From: Chelonoidis abingdonii
Taxonomy: Eukaryota; Chordata; Testudines; Testudinidae
NCBI RefSeq assembly: GCF_003597395.2
Contig: NC_133770.1
Location: 29,537,490 to 29,601,489 of the forward strand
DNA length: 64,000 bases
Reading direction: 5' to 3'
How positions within the stretch are numbered: the first letter of the stretch is position 1; each line of letters begins with the position of its first letter. Positions 51,666 to 64,000 of the stretch are shown here, piece by piece. The notes beneath the pieces are model-generated. The model made no database searches. It was not told the DNA's origin and was given only the letters and a program-made list of their open reading frames with translations. Both the position numbers and the translations under genes were made by a program.

Positions 51666-52974
51666 CCTTGTATGTCTGGGTAGTATTATTTCCATTCAGG
51701 GTTTGGCCAATGGACATAACTTCAGACTGCACAGAAAGCTAGTTCACTGAAGCCAGAGATATTTGACTTTTCCACTTTGTTCAGTGATTTTTTTGGTTAG
51801 GGATTCATTTTGAAAAGACTGAACACCTAGCTCACAGTCACATGATTGGTTTTCTAACTGCCTGCTAACACCTCATTGCAAGGAAATAGAATCCATGGAA
51901 ATATCGTTTCCAAACAAGCACAAAGACTGGTATTACTCCTGTAACTGCACAGATATGAAATAGGGAGAGCACCTAACCCTTACCGTGGTGAAACTTTTAA
52001 TCATCTCAGATTGCTGTACTTACAATTTGACATAAAAGAAATATACATAATCAAAATTCAATAGTTTGTTGCTGTTTAGAAAGACAGAAAGAAGCAACTA
52101 CATTTCAGCATAACACAAGGTCCTCTGATCTCAGAGCTGATTAATTCATGTATTTGTCTTTATTGCATCTTTTAAAAATAATACAATCATAAATATAAAT
52201 TTGTTTTTGGAGCTCTTCTCATGTAAGCACTCCAGATACTATATGAAAATAAATAAAATGTGATTTAATCATAGTAAGAAAATAAACACTCACTGAAAAA
52301 GGTGGCAAATCCAACACTAAGAAAGGGATGTGGCCAGAAAGGTAAAAGTGAAGAGAGAGGACTGATCTGGATGTTGAAGAGGAATAATTTCAACACTCCA
52401 GGGCCCACCAATATGACTATCAACCTGTTAAAATCAACTTCCAGTGATGGCATCTCTGAAAAGGTGGTGAAAAATATTTCTTGTGTAACCAGAGCCCAAA
52501 CCGTTCAATGGTGACAATTTAAACTCAATCTGCCACTTCATGAACTGACAGTGTAAAGAGTGTTACACAATTGCAGTTGTTCACAATGCAGACTGCAAAT
52601 CTGCTTACAGGTTTGAATGAGCCACAACCAACAGGAATGTCCTGTTGTGAGCAGGGTTAAATAGGAGACTGAATTTCAGGAAAATACAAGTAACGCATTA
52701 GGACAAAAATAATCCAAAAACATGGACAGATATTCAGTGGGAGGGAGAAACTTATGGAAACTGTAATGCCCACGGGACCTAGAGCCAAACTCAGCTGTGT
52801 TGCAAAATGGGGCAACTCCACTGAAGTTACTGGAGTCACACTTGCTCTATGTCAGCACTGAATTTGATCCCCACTGTGATGGTGAACAGTACATTAGAGA
52901 CGGCAGGAAATTCAACTAATACCATTTTGAGCTTCATATAGAGAGTCATATCATATCACATTTAACAGGGAGGT

Positions 52975-53130
52975 AACAGTCCCTCTCTATACAGCTCTAG
53001 TTTGATCACAGCCGCGATACTGTATTCAGTTCTGGGCAGAAGCAGAAAAGCATTGACAAACTGGAGGGAACTGAGAGAAGAGCAAGGAAAATGACAGAGT
53101 TATAAGTAGGCATTTTAGTGTCCTGGACGA
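52975..53130 (+). mobile_element. CR1 fragment
   Basis: Decayed CR1 ORF2 piece containing TACTGTATTCAGTTCTGGGC and CTGGAGGGAACTGAGAG, the region encoding 'VFSSG'-like residues. Confidence 0.55.
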
Positions 53131-53471
53131 GCAAGCATATTTGAGCCCCCTACCGTTAGTTTTTAGATGATCCGAGTTAGGATATTAGAGGAATGATAAT
53201 GATTTTTGTAGTGAGATGAGGCCCTGAAACAAACCCTTGGTATCAGAGGCCCGGTCTGAGGCCTGAACTAAAGTAACGGTCAAGACTTTGCTAACGAAGC
53301 AAAGTTAAGCTGTGAGCCAGAGGCAGGCCCTGCTCACAAAAGTTGGCAAGAAGAAGGCTGCTAATTGGACATATACACATATCTGAAGGGTATCAAGTAC
53401 TAACAGGATAAACATTGCCAGGATGGCACCAGAACATTCTGGTATGAATACATTCCACAGAGATCACAGAA

Positions 53472-54437
53472 ATCATAGACTATTAAGGTGGAAGAGACCT
53501 CCTGAGGTCATCTAGTCCAATCCCCTATTCAAAGCAGGATCAACACCAACTAAATCATCCGAGCCGGGCCTTAAAAACCTCTAAGGATGGATATTCCACC
53601 ACCTCCCTGAGTAACCCATTCCAGTGCTTCACCACCTTCCTAGTGTAATAGTGTTTCCTAATATCCAACCTAGACCTCCCCCACTGCAACTTGAGACCAT
53701 TGCTTCTTGTTCTGTCATCTGCCACCACTGAGAACAGCCGAGCTCCATCCCCTTTGGAACTCCCCTTCAGGTTATTGAAGGCTATCATCATATCTCCCCT
53801 CGCTCTTCTCTTCTGCAGACTAACAGTTCCCTCAGTCTCTCCTCATAAGTCATGTGCCCCAGCCCCCTAATAATTTTCGTTGCCCTCTGCTGGACTCTCT
53901 CCAATTTGTCCACATCCCTTCTGTAGTGGGAGGACCAAAAGTGGAATCAATACTCCAGGTGTGAACATAAGAACGTAAGAATGGCTGTGCTGGGTCAGAT
54001 CAAAAGTCCATCTAGCCCAGTAGCCCGTCTACCAACAGTGGCCAAGGCCAGGTGCCCCAGAGAGAATGAACCTAACAGGTAATAATCAAGTGATCTCTCC
54101 TGCCATCCATCTCCATCCTCTGCCAAATAGAGGCTAGGGCCTCACCAGTGCCAAATAGAGGGGAATAATCAATTCCCTTGATCTCCTGGCAATGCTCCTA
54201 CTAATACAGCCCAATATGCCATTAGCCTTCTTGGCAACAAGGGCACACTACTGACTCATATCCAGCTTCTCATACTCTGTAAACCCCAGGTTCTTTTCTG
54301 TAGAACTACTGCTTAGTCAGTCGGTCCCCAGCCTGTAGCGGTGCCTGGGATTCTTCCTTCCTAAGTGCAGAACTCTGCACTTGTCCTTGTTGAACCTCAT
54401 CAGATTACTTTTGGCTCAATCCTCCAATTTGTCTAGG
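53472..54437 (-). mobile_element. CR1 LINE copy with nested CR1
   Basis: The minus strand begins in ORF2 at 54437 and runs to the 3' end at 53472. A frame at 53555-53791 reads 'LKLQWGRSRLDIRKHYYTRK' and 'HWNGLLREVVEYPSLEVFKA', the CR1 ORF2 C-terminus. The coding part toward 54437 includes the antisense of '...DKCRVLH'-type sequence. It is interrupted by another CR1 end at 53963-54150. Confidence 0.85.
53963..54150 (-). mobile_element. CR1 3' end nested in another CR1
   Basis: Reads ATAAGAACGTAAGAATGGCT and on through CTGGGTCAGATCAAAAGTCC, the reverse complement of the same 3' tail type seen at 38600. The host CR1 sentence '...CTCCAGGTGTG' resumes at GCCTCACCAGTGCC, so this copy is the younger insertion. 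Confidence 0.8.
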
Positions 54438-54441
54438 AGAT

Positions 54442-54828
54442 AATGAGGAACAGGCCAACTCATCCTAAAAGACAGGGTCAAAAGAATAATATGATGGATA
54501 GACTTGCTGGTTCGAACCAACATGTACCAGGAGGCAGGCAGCACCCAAACATTCAGAGGAGCTGCACCTCGATGCATCAGAAGTATTGTGTAACTTGCTT
54601 GTACCTGTGTGTAAGAATGGATCCCTGAGTGGATGTCTTTGTCCAGCCTAGGGGGCAGTGGAGAGTCCCGCCACTGACTGAGCTGTGTCCATTGTCAGGG
54701 GGCACATATTTGTAGTAAGTCCGGCAGAGTCTGCAGGAAACTATTACTATGCTTTGTTTGACAATAAACCTGGCAGCGTGCCTTCGTACCTTATCGGAGT
54801 CTGTGGTCACTGGGGGTTCTCTTGGGAT
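54442..54828 (+). mobile_element. Endogenous retrovirus LTR with primer-binding-like site
   Basis: The sequence has an AATAAA at 54763-54768, a short R/U5-like stretch, and an LTR-end-like GGTCA at 54805-54809. At 54811-54828 it is followed by an 18-base site starting TGGGGG and ending GGGAT, which agrees with a tRNA-Pro type primer-binding site at about 13 of 18 positions. That arrangement is expected for a gammaretrovirus-like 5' LTR and leader on the plus strand. The left edge is tentative, set where the CR1 sequence stops and a TG occurs. No gag, pol or env frame follows, so it is a non-functional fragment. Confidence 0.45.
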
Positions 54829-55624
54829 CTGCTGTGTCAGCGATCTGCGAAGAGCCGGGGCAGCACGCAGAGGGAACACACGCACACTGTTATCAACATT
54901 GGACAGAGCAGAGCACCGCACTGGGATGTCTGATGACACATTTATTTTTGCGTATTGGTACAGTACATAGACAATAAAAGCTAATATAGCACCTAAAAGA
55001 ATCATACAGTAATCTTCACACAATCTTCCTACATAATCTTTAAATAAACTCATTGATAGTTACTGAAAAAGAAGTGGACTGAAAATAATTGTAACATAAA
55101 TATGGATATTACAATGACTTAATGGCATGAAATATTCAGAAAGACATAAAATTGTATTTCTGTTTATAGAAAGGTGATACTGGTGGTTTTCCATCACCCC
55201 ACAGTGAGATGTGGCTAGAATAAACAGCCACCTCTCTCGATGACACATAGGAGCCTAAGAGGGACTCAAGAGTAAACAAAGAATGAATTTACCTCAGAGG
55301 TGGATTATCTAGCAACTGAATTACCAGCATCTGATTCTATCAGAAGCAGCCACCCTTTCTCTGGACTTTATATGGAGGGAGACAGCCATTTTGGGGGGTG
55401 GGAAAGTTGTAATATTTGTAATATTGATTATTGCTTCTTGGTACAATATTTATGGTTGGCTTATACCTGATCATTTCTCCTTCTGAATCTTGCCAAGCAA
55501 ATTGCGATTATGCCCCTTTAAAGGTGAAGGACTCTAGCAGCATGGCTTGTTTGTGTAAGGCCAGTTGGGAAGTATCATTCAGTTGGGGAAGCATGTTGTG
55601 ACAGCTGATAAGAGCCATGACACA

Positions 55625-55692
55625 GCCTGCATCTTGACAGGGAGTTAGACTAGATGACCCTTGCAGTCCCTTCTAACCCTATGGTTCTATGA
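55625..55692 (+). mobile_element. CR1 3' terminus
   Basis: GGAGTTAGACTAGATGACCC followed by CCCTATGGTTCTATGAC is the classic CR1 3' end with its terminal TTCTATGA-type repeat. Confidence 0.75.
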
Positions 55693-58600
55693 CATTTGAC
55701 TTCTGGCCAAGTGAAGCCTCTCTCACCTAAATGTGGTGACAGAAGAAAGTATGTGGCTGCGGTGATTGTGAAATCAGATTATGCTGTGCTTCAGCAAGAG
55801 AAATGCCAGTGCCAGGGTTATAGTGGCTAGATGGACACATCACCAAGGTGATGGCCCCAGTGTGGTAGAGATGGGTGTCGGGAACAGAATGGCTGGGTCA
55901 CAGCCTAGAATGCAAAAAGCACAGGTCACAGTGGACATAATTCTTTGCCAGTGCATATCTTACCATCAGCCCCAATCCAGATCATTGCCCAATATGGATT
56001 TCTTTACTGGACACTTCACCTGTATTGCAAATATCCTGTATTTTTTATCTGTCATGGCACAACTGAAAATTGTCCTTAGCCCAGAATAAGAGGTATTTTA
56101 AAAGAAAACCCAAAGGGGTGTTCAGCATCCTGGGCCAGTCTGCCCTGAAGGTGTCAGTTCCCTGATGCGTGAGTGCACCTTGCTGGCCAGTGAATGGAAC
56201 ATTATAACAATGGATCAGAGGGAGACTCCTTATTTTGTTCTCTTGTAATAGCCATGAATCAAGCTGGGGCTGCAACAAGTCAGGATAGGTCACAGTAACA
56301 GAAAAACACAGCTAAAGGAGGGAGAGCAGGGTGTGTTTTATCTGCTCTGAGTGTTGACTAAAAACTTAAGGCATGTTTTACTTGTGCAGTATTTACTTTC
56401 TTTGTTTCTACTGTTGCTTCCCATAACTGTAAATCACAAGCAGCCCAGGACATCTCCATTTTTCTTGTCTGAACACTTCATCCTCAGGATGGAAGCCCCT
56501 CTGCCCACATCCTATTTTTGTAAACAGGGCAGGTGGATCATCCCATCCCGGTAATTGTTCCCTCCTCTGTCCCTCCCTGCATCAGGGCTTTGCCCTCTGC
56601 CACCATCTGGCAGTGCCTCAGCACTGGCCTGAACACTGGCTTTTACCTCCCTCCCCCAGTTTTACTCCTCAGCCCCCTCCTGCCCCTGTCTCCAGCTGTT
56701 TGATCCCCAGCCCTCAGTCAGTTTCCACCCCTTGCTCAGACCCTGCCCATCCCCCTCAGTTTGCCCCCTTTAACCTTTTTGATCCTTAGTGAGGGCAGCA
56801 GCTTCAGCTAAGTAGGAGCCAAGCAGCACTCGGCATCCCGAACACCTGCTACCCCGCCAGGGTCCTAGTCCTGGGAAGCCTGCTCCCGCTGGGGTCACTG
56901 GGCCTGTGAACCTGCCAGAAACATGACCAGGGGAGTGGGGGAGGGCTGGAAAATAATCAGGGAGAGGGGAGGAAATATTAAAAGAGCTAAATATATGTAG
57001 CGTGGCTCAAAGAAGATTAAGGATATGAGATACAGATATTTGAAGAGTGTAAACACCAAGAAGAAAGAAGAATTTAGGATATAGGGAATATAGACTAGAA
57101 ATAACAGACTAATGTAAATAAGAGCACATTTAGGTTGGAGAGGTAATTCTCCTTAGGGAAGGAGACGTGGCCAGCACCCTTTCCTGGGGCCCTGCAGCTT
57201 TAGAATCAAGTTAGGACTCCAGAGAACACTATTTTATTCTTATACTACCCTCATCACCATAGTATTCAAGCACCGTCTAGTAGCCCATTAAGCAATCTGT
57301 CCTGTTTGGTTGGTTGGTTCTCTCTCTCATCCTCTCCCCAGTAGGAGAGCTGTGTGTGCAGCTCAGAGCTCTGTTTTGGTGGGGTTTTGTGTTTTTTTTT
57401 AAATGTACATGCTATTATGCACTTATATTAGAGAAGGCAGGTCTAAGAAGTGTGCCTGGCACTTAGAAGGTTTCTAATGGTCCTTAGCTTCTGCAGGAGT
57501 TCCTTCTAGTCTCAGACCAGTTCCCAAGAAATATCTGTCTCCTGCACAGACGAGCTTTACCCTTATGATAGAGAGTTAAATTGTGCCAGTGGAATGGAAT
57601 TGTTGGCTATCGTCTTCATCCCAGTGCTTCAGGTTCTCTCTTAGGTATACTGGGCCCAGACCATGAAGCACCTTGAAAATAAGGATCGAGGCTTGGAATT
57701 TGACTCAATATTGTACAGGAAGTCAGAGTAGAAATTAGAGAATGGGTCTGATGTGCTTGTGGTAGCCTGTGTAGCTGAGGAAACATGTTCTGGCTAGTGG
57801 AAGCTCCTGGGGAGAGATGCTAAATCAGCACCAACTCTTAGAGCTGTTCCAGCTGGCTCTGGGCTCATTTATAGAGCAAGCCTTTGGGTGATTATCACTG
57901 TTTTAAGCAGATTCACTGGCAGCATGGAACCAAAACTTGGCTTCCGCTAGCACAGGACAGGAAATGGCTCTGGGCTCAAGAAAAAAAAAGCTAGGTATTT
58001 ACTCATGCAATTCCCATTAGTAGTCATGTAAATTTGTGCAACTAAGTCTCTGCACATTTAGCACTCTGGTAAACACAGATCTTCTCACTAATTTCAATAC
58101 AATTGTTGTATCAGATAGACCTAAGATTTATTGTGCTCTTATAATGTTATTGCTAAACTCATTATGTTCTAGTTGAACTTCTTTCTTAACATACAAAAAT
58201 AATATAGCCTCTGTATTTTCCTGTCTTTAGGATTAGCTGCTATAAAGGTGACTAATAATCTGAATTTAACAAGTTCATCTTAGGGAAGTATGTTATAAAA
58301 TGTACTAATACTGAAGGAAATGAATATGTACCTGAAAGAATCAGGAAAAGCAATCTGCCATCTTTATTGAAGACTCTTCTCCATGTGACTATCTCAGCAG
58401 ATTTTTCTGTTACAGAGCCATAAGTAATACAATATAATTACCATGTATGGTGTCCAGAAGCCATGAGTTAAATGCCATGAATTACCTTCACCCACTTAAA
58501 ATAGTTTGATCCATCTTTAAGAATAGCCTTAACAGATTGCAGAGATTCTGGAATAGCACTTTATTTCCATGTAATTGATCCCTAGAGACTCATCTTTCTG

Positions 58601-59639
58601 ACACTAGGTTTATGCAGATAAAAGTCCACAATGCTTCCCTAGCTAAACATTCACAGAACTAGATTCTAAAAACTAAAAGGACTTACCTACCCTAGTTCAC
58701 TTCCCCATTCCTCTCAGTATTTCCAGAACCTCCAAAACCCATCTTTACCCAGTGGTAATCATCACTAGTATGGTTGTAAGACTCCAACAAGCGTGATTAT
58801 GGAGTCTATAGTTTGGCTCTCAGATTAATTGGCAACAAGACTGCCGACAGTGAGCTCAGTTCTTATTTAAACAAATATCACAGGATAGAAAATGTTGGTG
58901 GCCCTTGGCCAAAGAAGATACAACTTTGCTTTTATTATCTGAGTCTGCAAAACAGGTCGGACCCCCGCCACACACACATACCATTTTTCCTTTAAACACT
59001 AACTGCACTTCAACCCTCAAAAGAAACCTTGTTTACATATTTCAGTTACTTGAATGCTCTGCTCTGCTGTGGAAAATCTTAAGTAACGCTTATTTTAAAA
59101 ACAAAATCTTATTTTGAAATGTGCCGTGCCCCCAAATTCCAGAAGTATTGGTCCTTATAGTAAAACAAACAAAAACAAAAACTTTCTTTATATGCCACCT
59201 AAGCTGGCCTTATCTGCATGTCTGTATTACATCTGTCCAGTCATAATGTCAAGCCCCAGCCACATACAACAGATTTTCCTGTAGAAAACTTGGCACCTTT
59301 GTATTTCACTGTAACCACAAATGAAAATCTTGGGTGTATCATGTAAGCAAACTTTGGGCATTTTTAATAATACAAACATAAAACAGAATTAAAGCTAAAA
59401 TCTCAGTCAGAATAGTAATGATTATGGCTTGTTCTTGGCCATTTCACAGACTTACACCAAATATCTGATTGGAGGTTACATTCAGGACATTAGCAGCCTA
59501 ATATTTTAGCCATAAATTAAACTGCTTAGCTAATTTTTCCTTGCTGCGAATACCATTCTGGTGACGCACTAATAGTTGAATAATGTTTATTACATACTTC
59601 AAAGCCCACCAACAGGATGCAAGACTTTTTGAAGGAAGA

Positions 59640-60440
59640 GATGACTGGAACTGAGATGGTATTGATTTGTTTGCTTTGAATAAGAGCTAGGAAAAATTCA
59701 GAATTGCAATCCCATGGGAAATTCTGATATTTCAAATTTTGTTTTCCTCCCAAATTGGGACAAAACGTTGAATACCAAAATTTTTGTTCAAAGAAATATT
59801 GAAAAACAAACAAACATTCTATTCAGGAATAGCAAAGCATTTCATCTCAACTTTTTCTGGTCCAGACAAAACATTTAGCTATTCCCAAATCAAAATGTGT
59901 ATTTTTGGCTTATTGAACTGACCTCAAACACTTTGTTTTTAGTCAGTTCAGCATTTAACTGCACTTCCCCCAGTCTGCGCAACTGCCTCACAGAAGTTAC
60001 AGTTCGAGACCTTGATATTCCAATTCCCCTTTACAGGCCAGGCTTCCTGGCCAGACTACATCTCCCATGATGCACTTTTACTCCCATGATACACTGCACA
60101 GACTCCCACAGGAGAGGCCATGTTGTCTTAAGGGAGATGTAGTTCTCAAGGGAAGCCAGCCCATACGAGAGAAAGGAGTCTGAACTACAAGTCCCATCGG
60201 CAATGCACCACAGTGGGAAAATGCAGCTTAATGTTAAACTGACTCAAAATAAAACCTTTTTAGGTAATTTCAACAAACCAAAATATTCCAATTCAGATTG
60301 AACTGACCCAAAATGAAGTATTCTATTTTTATTTTTCCCAATGGAAAACCAAATTTTTTTTTTTGTTGAACAATTGAAATGTTCCTAACAAAAATGTTGG
60401 ATTTTGAAGAAACTTTATTTTCTGTTCCCAACCAGCTCTA
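59640..60440. repeat. AT-rich interspersed repeat with ZNF143/THAP11-like motifs
   Basis: AT-rich flanks with TTTTGAAA/CAAAATG words surround a GC-richer core at 60030-60230. The core holds ACTACATCTCCCATGATGC (60055-60073), GGGAGATGTAGT (60132-60143, reverse orientation) and ACTACAAGTCCC (60184-60195). These resemble the ACTACAATTCCCAGCATGC element bound by ZNF143/THAP11 at promoters. I recall similar blocks in turtle and bird repeats, so the sites probably belong to the repeat. Confidence 0.45.
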
Positions 60441-60794
60441 TTTGTAATGGCTGTTTTTATCTTCAGATAAAATGGAGACTACGTAGGGAGCACTGAAAAT
60501 AAATAACTTGAAATTGCCATCTCTATTGCAACACTGGCAAGATTCAGACAAGTTGTTTGTGTGGCAGATTAGATGTTTCAGTGACAGAGTAGCTGTAAGA
60601 AACAGGAGTCATTTGGTATTCCTTTCCTGTTCTGCAAAATGCAAGAACTCTGTTGACCTGCACAGGTCTGCACTAAAAGCATTTATTTTTGCAATCAGCT
60701 TCACAAAAGGCCCAAACCTGTTAAGTGCTGACCGCCTTCTGAAGTCAACAAGAACTGAAGGAACTTGTGGGCTCAGGCCACTGAAAACCATTCA

Positions 60795-60985
60795 ATACTG
60801 AGTGCCTAAAATTTAGGCACCTAAATGATTCAGTGGCCAATTTCCAGTGGCACTGAGTACTACCTGCTGTAGTTCCTCTGGGAGGGGGGGGGGGAGTCAA
60901 GCCAGTTTTACTCAGATGCCTAAATATACACCTAGGTGCCCAAGTTAAAAAATGTTCATCTAAGAAGTTTAGAAATCCCAGTCCA
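60795..60985. repeat. MITE-family copy with poly(G) run
   Basis: Starts GTGCCTAAAATTTAGGCACC, a palindromic end, and near 60925-60945 has GCCTAAATATACACCTAGG. It contains a ~10-base G run at 60885. Same family as 17859. Confidence 0.5.
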
Positions 60986-61139
60986 CTTAAACAAGAGCCC
61001 AGTGGAGCAATGAAGTGGTAATGGTAGAGATTAATTATGTCAAAATCAAATTTATTGCAGATTCGGGTGCAGTGAAAACTAGAAATTGTGAAAACTGTAC
61101 AGAGGTACTTTTTTTAGACTAGATGATATCTTTTTTGAA

Positions 61140-61676
61140 AGAGAAATGTGGGGGTCAATTAAAGGGTAGATTCAGAGTACCCATTACATCATCCAATCCA
61201 CGTAAACTACTCAGAAAGGGTGGGCGGGGGGTATGATGGGATAGCCTAATTTTGGCAATTAATGAAAGATCAGTTGCCAAATTATCAGCAGATAAGTATG
61301 CCCAGTGGTCTGGGATGGGATGGGATCTGAGTTACTACAGAGAATTCTTTCCTGGGTGCTGGCTGGTGAGTCTTGCCCACATGCTCAGGGTTTAACTGAT
61401 CGCCATATTTGGGGTCGGGAAGGAATTTTCCTCCAGGGCAGATTGGCAGAGGCCCTGGCGGTTTTTTATCTTCCTCTGCAGCAAGGGGCACGGGTCATTT
61501 TCTGGAGGATTCTCTGCAGCTTGAGGTCTTCAAACCATAATTTTAGGACTTCAATAACTCATACATAGGTTAGGGGTTTGTTATAAAAGTGGATGGGTGA
61601 GATTGTATGGCCTGCATTGTGCAGGAGGTCAGACTAGATGATCATAATGGTCCCTTCTGACCTTAAAGTCTATGAG
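61140..61676 (+). mobile_element. CR1 LINE 3' region (3' UTR and tail)
   Basis: A long CR1 3' UTR including GGAAGGAATTTTCCTCCAGG and TTGTGCAGGAGGTCAGACTA, ending GACCTTAAAGTCTATGAG. Frames on either strand here are not genes. Confidence 0.8.
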
Positions 61677-64000
61677 ACGGGGGACAAATCTGCTCACTTT
61701 GCTTAAAATTCACTATCCAGTCAAAATGGCTAGTTACACGTGAAGATTTTATACAACAGTGACTATCACTCGGAAAACAAGATCCCTGATTAACTAGCTC
61801 ATCTTAAAAAGATAACAGAGTAGCAGATGTGCAGAATTAATAACTACATATTTCTAATACAAACGTCACTTGTTAGTCATACTTGAATGTTTTTGGCGAG
61901 AGAGAGAAAGCACAATGGAGCAAGTAGGCAGTCAGCCTATGGCTAACTGAGCTGATGGAAATCACCTGGCATTATCAGAATGTTATAAAATTTTCAGACA
62001 AAATACCAGCAGTAGGAGCCAGGCCTTTGTCAAACATACCTTCATTTCTCATCAGCCAACAATCAACCAAGAAGGAAAAATGAAGGACTTTTTAGCATCA
62101 TAAAATAGAAATAGAGCCTCTTCTCATGTTCTTCTCAGTGCTGTGGGTCAGATTCTGACTTGAATTTTACCATTGAAACTTCATTGATTTCAGTGGAATT
62201 ACTGGATTTACACTGGTGTACCTGACAAGAGAGTCCAGCCTATACTGTTTAAGGTTCCAATCCTGCAGCTGGTAGTGTGCAGTTGTACCTGTACGGACCC
62301 CAATCTGCTGCAGTAGCGGTCCCTGTGAGCACAGTAATCTGCCCACACACTATCAGTTGTGAGATGTGGGCCTAAATGTTGTTATCCCCCACATACCATG
62401 TGAAGACAGAGTTTCCATTCCTGTGCACATCAACAAAGTAAAAAGGAATAAATACATCTTTTTCTTCACAAGTACAAAAGTTTGGTTCATCCCAATGTCT
62501 GAAACTGAAAAGGGATTTGCATGGAAAGATTACTGTACGTACTAGTGCTAAGGTAACTTTTGCTAGGCACTGAAAGATGCTTATGGGCTCGAGTCCAGCC
62601 ACATGCTTCTGTTCTGAGAGATTAGCCAGTTCCTTGCTGACTCTGTCCAAAACCAACTTCATGCTTTGCACTTGCTCAGCTGGGGATCTAACATGTTTCA
62701 GACAGGCCTGGTGCCATCCATTTTATAGAAGCTTGTCCATTTTTGAAAAAAGTGACCAAATGTGAAAAGTAATGAAGTATTTAGCTGCAAAAATCTCTGA
62801 AAAAGGTAGCCAAACATCATCATCATAATCATAATTATTAATAATAGTTTTTAACACAAACCAGATATTTAACATCAAACTTTAGGTGAATCAGGAGAAA
62901 CTCAAGTGTTCCTAACCTCTGATTTTACCACAAAATTTCATCCAGTTTGTCTTGAAAGAAAGATGCAGCTAAGACATCAGACTATTCTATGATATTTATT
63001 TTCCATTCTCCTTGTGACATAGGGCCTCATTGCTCCTTCCTAACACAGTCAGGATTCCCATTGACTTAAGTGGAAGTTCTGGGTTCACAACAAATGGAAG
63101 ATCAAGATCATTAAATCAAAAGTCTAAAAATAAAACCACATTCCCTGAGTGAATTTGTCCTTTTATCTTTGGGGGAAAAAAACAGATTCCCCACCCTTCT
63201 CTTAAATTTTGCTTCTTTGCAATATTTCGACTGAAGCAGAAGTCCCAGTTCCATGTTGTTTTCTTGTGTAATTATGCACCATCACAGATACTAGTAGCAG
63301 GAAAGTGCAGAGCTCCAAAGAAAAGCACTTGTAGTCATTACTGCAGCATTACCGCAGATCAGCGGGTTTTGGTTTGTCTGTTTTTCTTAAATCACCACCA
63401 GGTATGTGATATTGTATGGAAGACACAGAACTGAGCCCAACAGGAGTTTTTTTGACTTTGTCTCGCTGCCCCCGCCCTCTCCCCCCAAAAAAAGGGAGGT
63501 AGTGATTTTAAAATTTCCTAGACAGCGAATTTAGGATTGATACATAATATGGAGCACATTTTGTGTCAGATGCTAACCTTATGCTGCCACATGAACCTTT
63601 GGACACAATAGGATATCAAAATTAAACAAAAGGTAAAGAATAGCATTGTGGCAATTTACTTTTCTTTTTTAAATGACAAGATTTTATTAAATAAGCATCC
63701 AGGACAGCTTTTATAAGATTGTCACTAGCAAGAGGAACAGCGGCCAACATGTGGAAGGGTTTTCATATCTTGAGCTTGTCAGATATTCAATACGGCTGTG
63801 ACAGCTGTAGAATTCATGTCACTAGGAGAGATTAAGGAGTATGGTGGAGTGACATATTTCACTAACTGAGTGCCCATTCGTCCTCTTCCTCTTATATCAG
63901 CTACCTCCTTCGTGAGTCAAAATGCGTTGTCACACTATGGCTTATGGGGCTTCCTGTTCCGTAAAGGACACCTTTCTATTCTTAAGAAAATCCACTCCTA

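Overview
The window is nuclear DNA from a vertebrate, most likely a cryptodiran (hidden-necked) turtle. The clues are a tRNA-headed SINE with a CR1-type tail, many CR1 LINE fragments, two long TG...CA-ended LTR-like families and several hAT-type MITEs. This assignment rests on my memory of these repeat families, not on a database search.

Only one host gene can be supported: cyclin-Y (CCNY) on the minus strand. Its last three coding exons lie at 50124-50290, 43307-43469 and 27485-27601. All have GT/AG splice sites and compatible phases. They encode the central to C-terminal part of the cyclin box and the 14-3-3-binding tail. The upstream coding exons were not found, so 50291-64000 is read as intron. 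An AT-rich, largely repeat-free stretch below 27484 is the likely 3' UTR, possibly ending near 24.2 kb. Below that, 1-24 kb is intergenic sequence downstream of CCNY with no recognisable gene.

Layout: 1-24 kb is intergenic, with a truncated LTR-like copy (755-1455), a foldback element (about 3.36-3.57 kb), hAT MITEs, hAT transposase debris in inverted orientation (9.5-10.2 kb), an old CR1/L3 copy (10.4-12.7 kb), a SINE (16.5 kb) and a dead endonuclease/reverse transcriptase LINE (18.9-21.7 kb). 24.2-27.6 kb holds the CCNY 3' end. 27.6-43.3 kb is the last intron. It contains a solo-LTR-like element with an exact 5-bp target-site duplication and an internal 865-bp assembly gap (30172-31709). 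It also contains a second LTR-like insertion with its own exact 5-bp duplication (33556-38184). 43.5-64 kb is further intron with MITEs, CR1 copies and an endogenous-retrovirus LTR/leader fragment (54.4-54.8 kb).

The strangest stretch is 33.8-38.05 kb. After roughly 600 bases of nearly pure T, the end of the LTR and its CR1 flank appear twice in the same order. The first copy (about 35.08-38.05 kb) is heavily corrupted and expanded; the second (38.06-38.99 kb) is clean. This looks like an unpolished long-read patch joined without collapsing the overlap, not biology. I found no convincing new biological system in this window.
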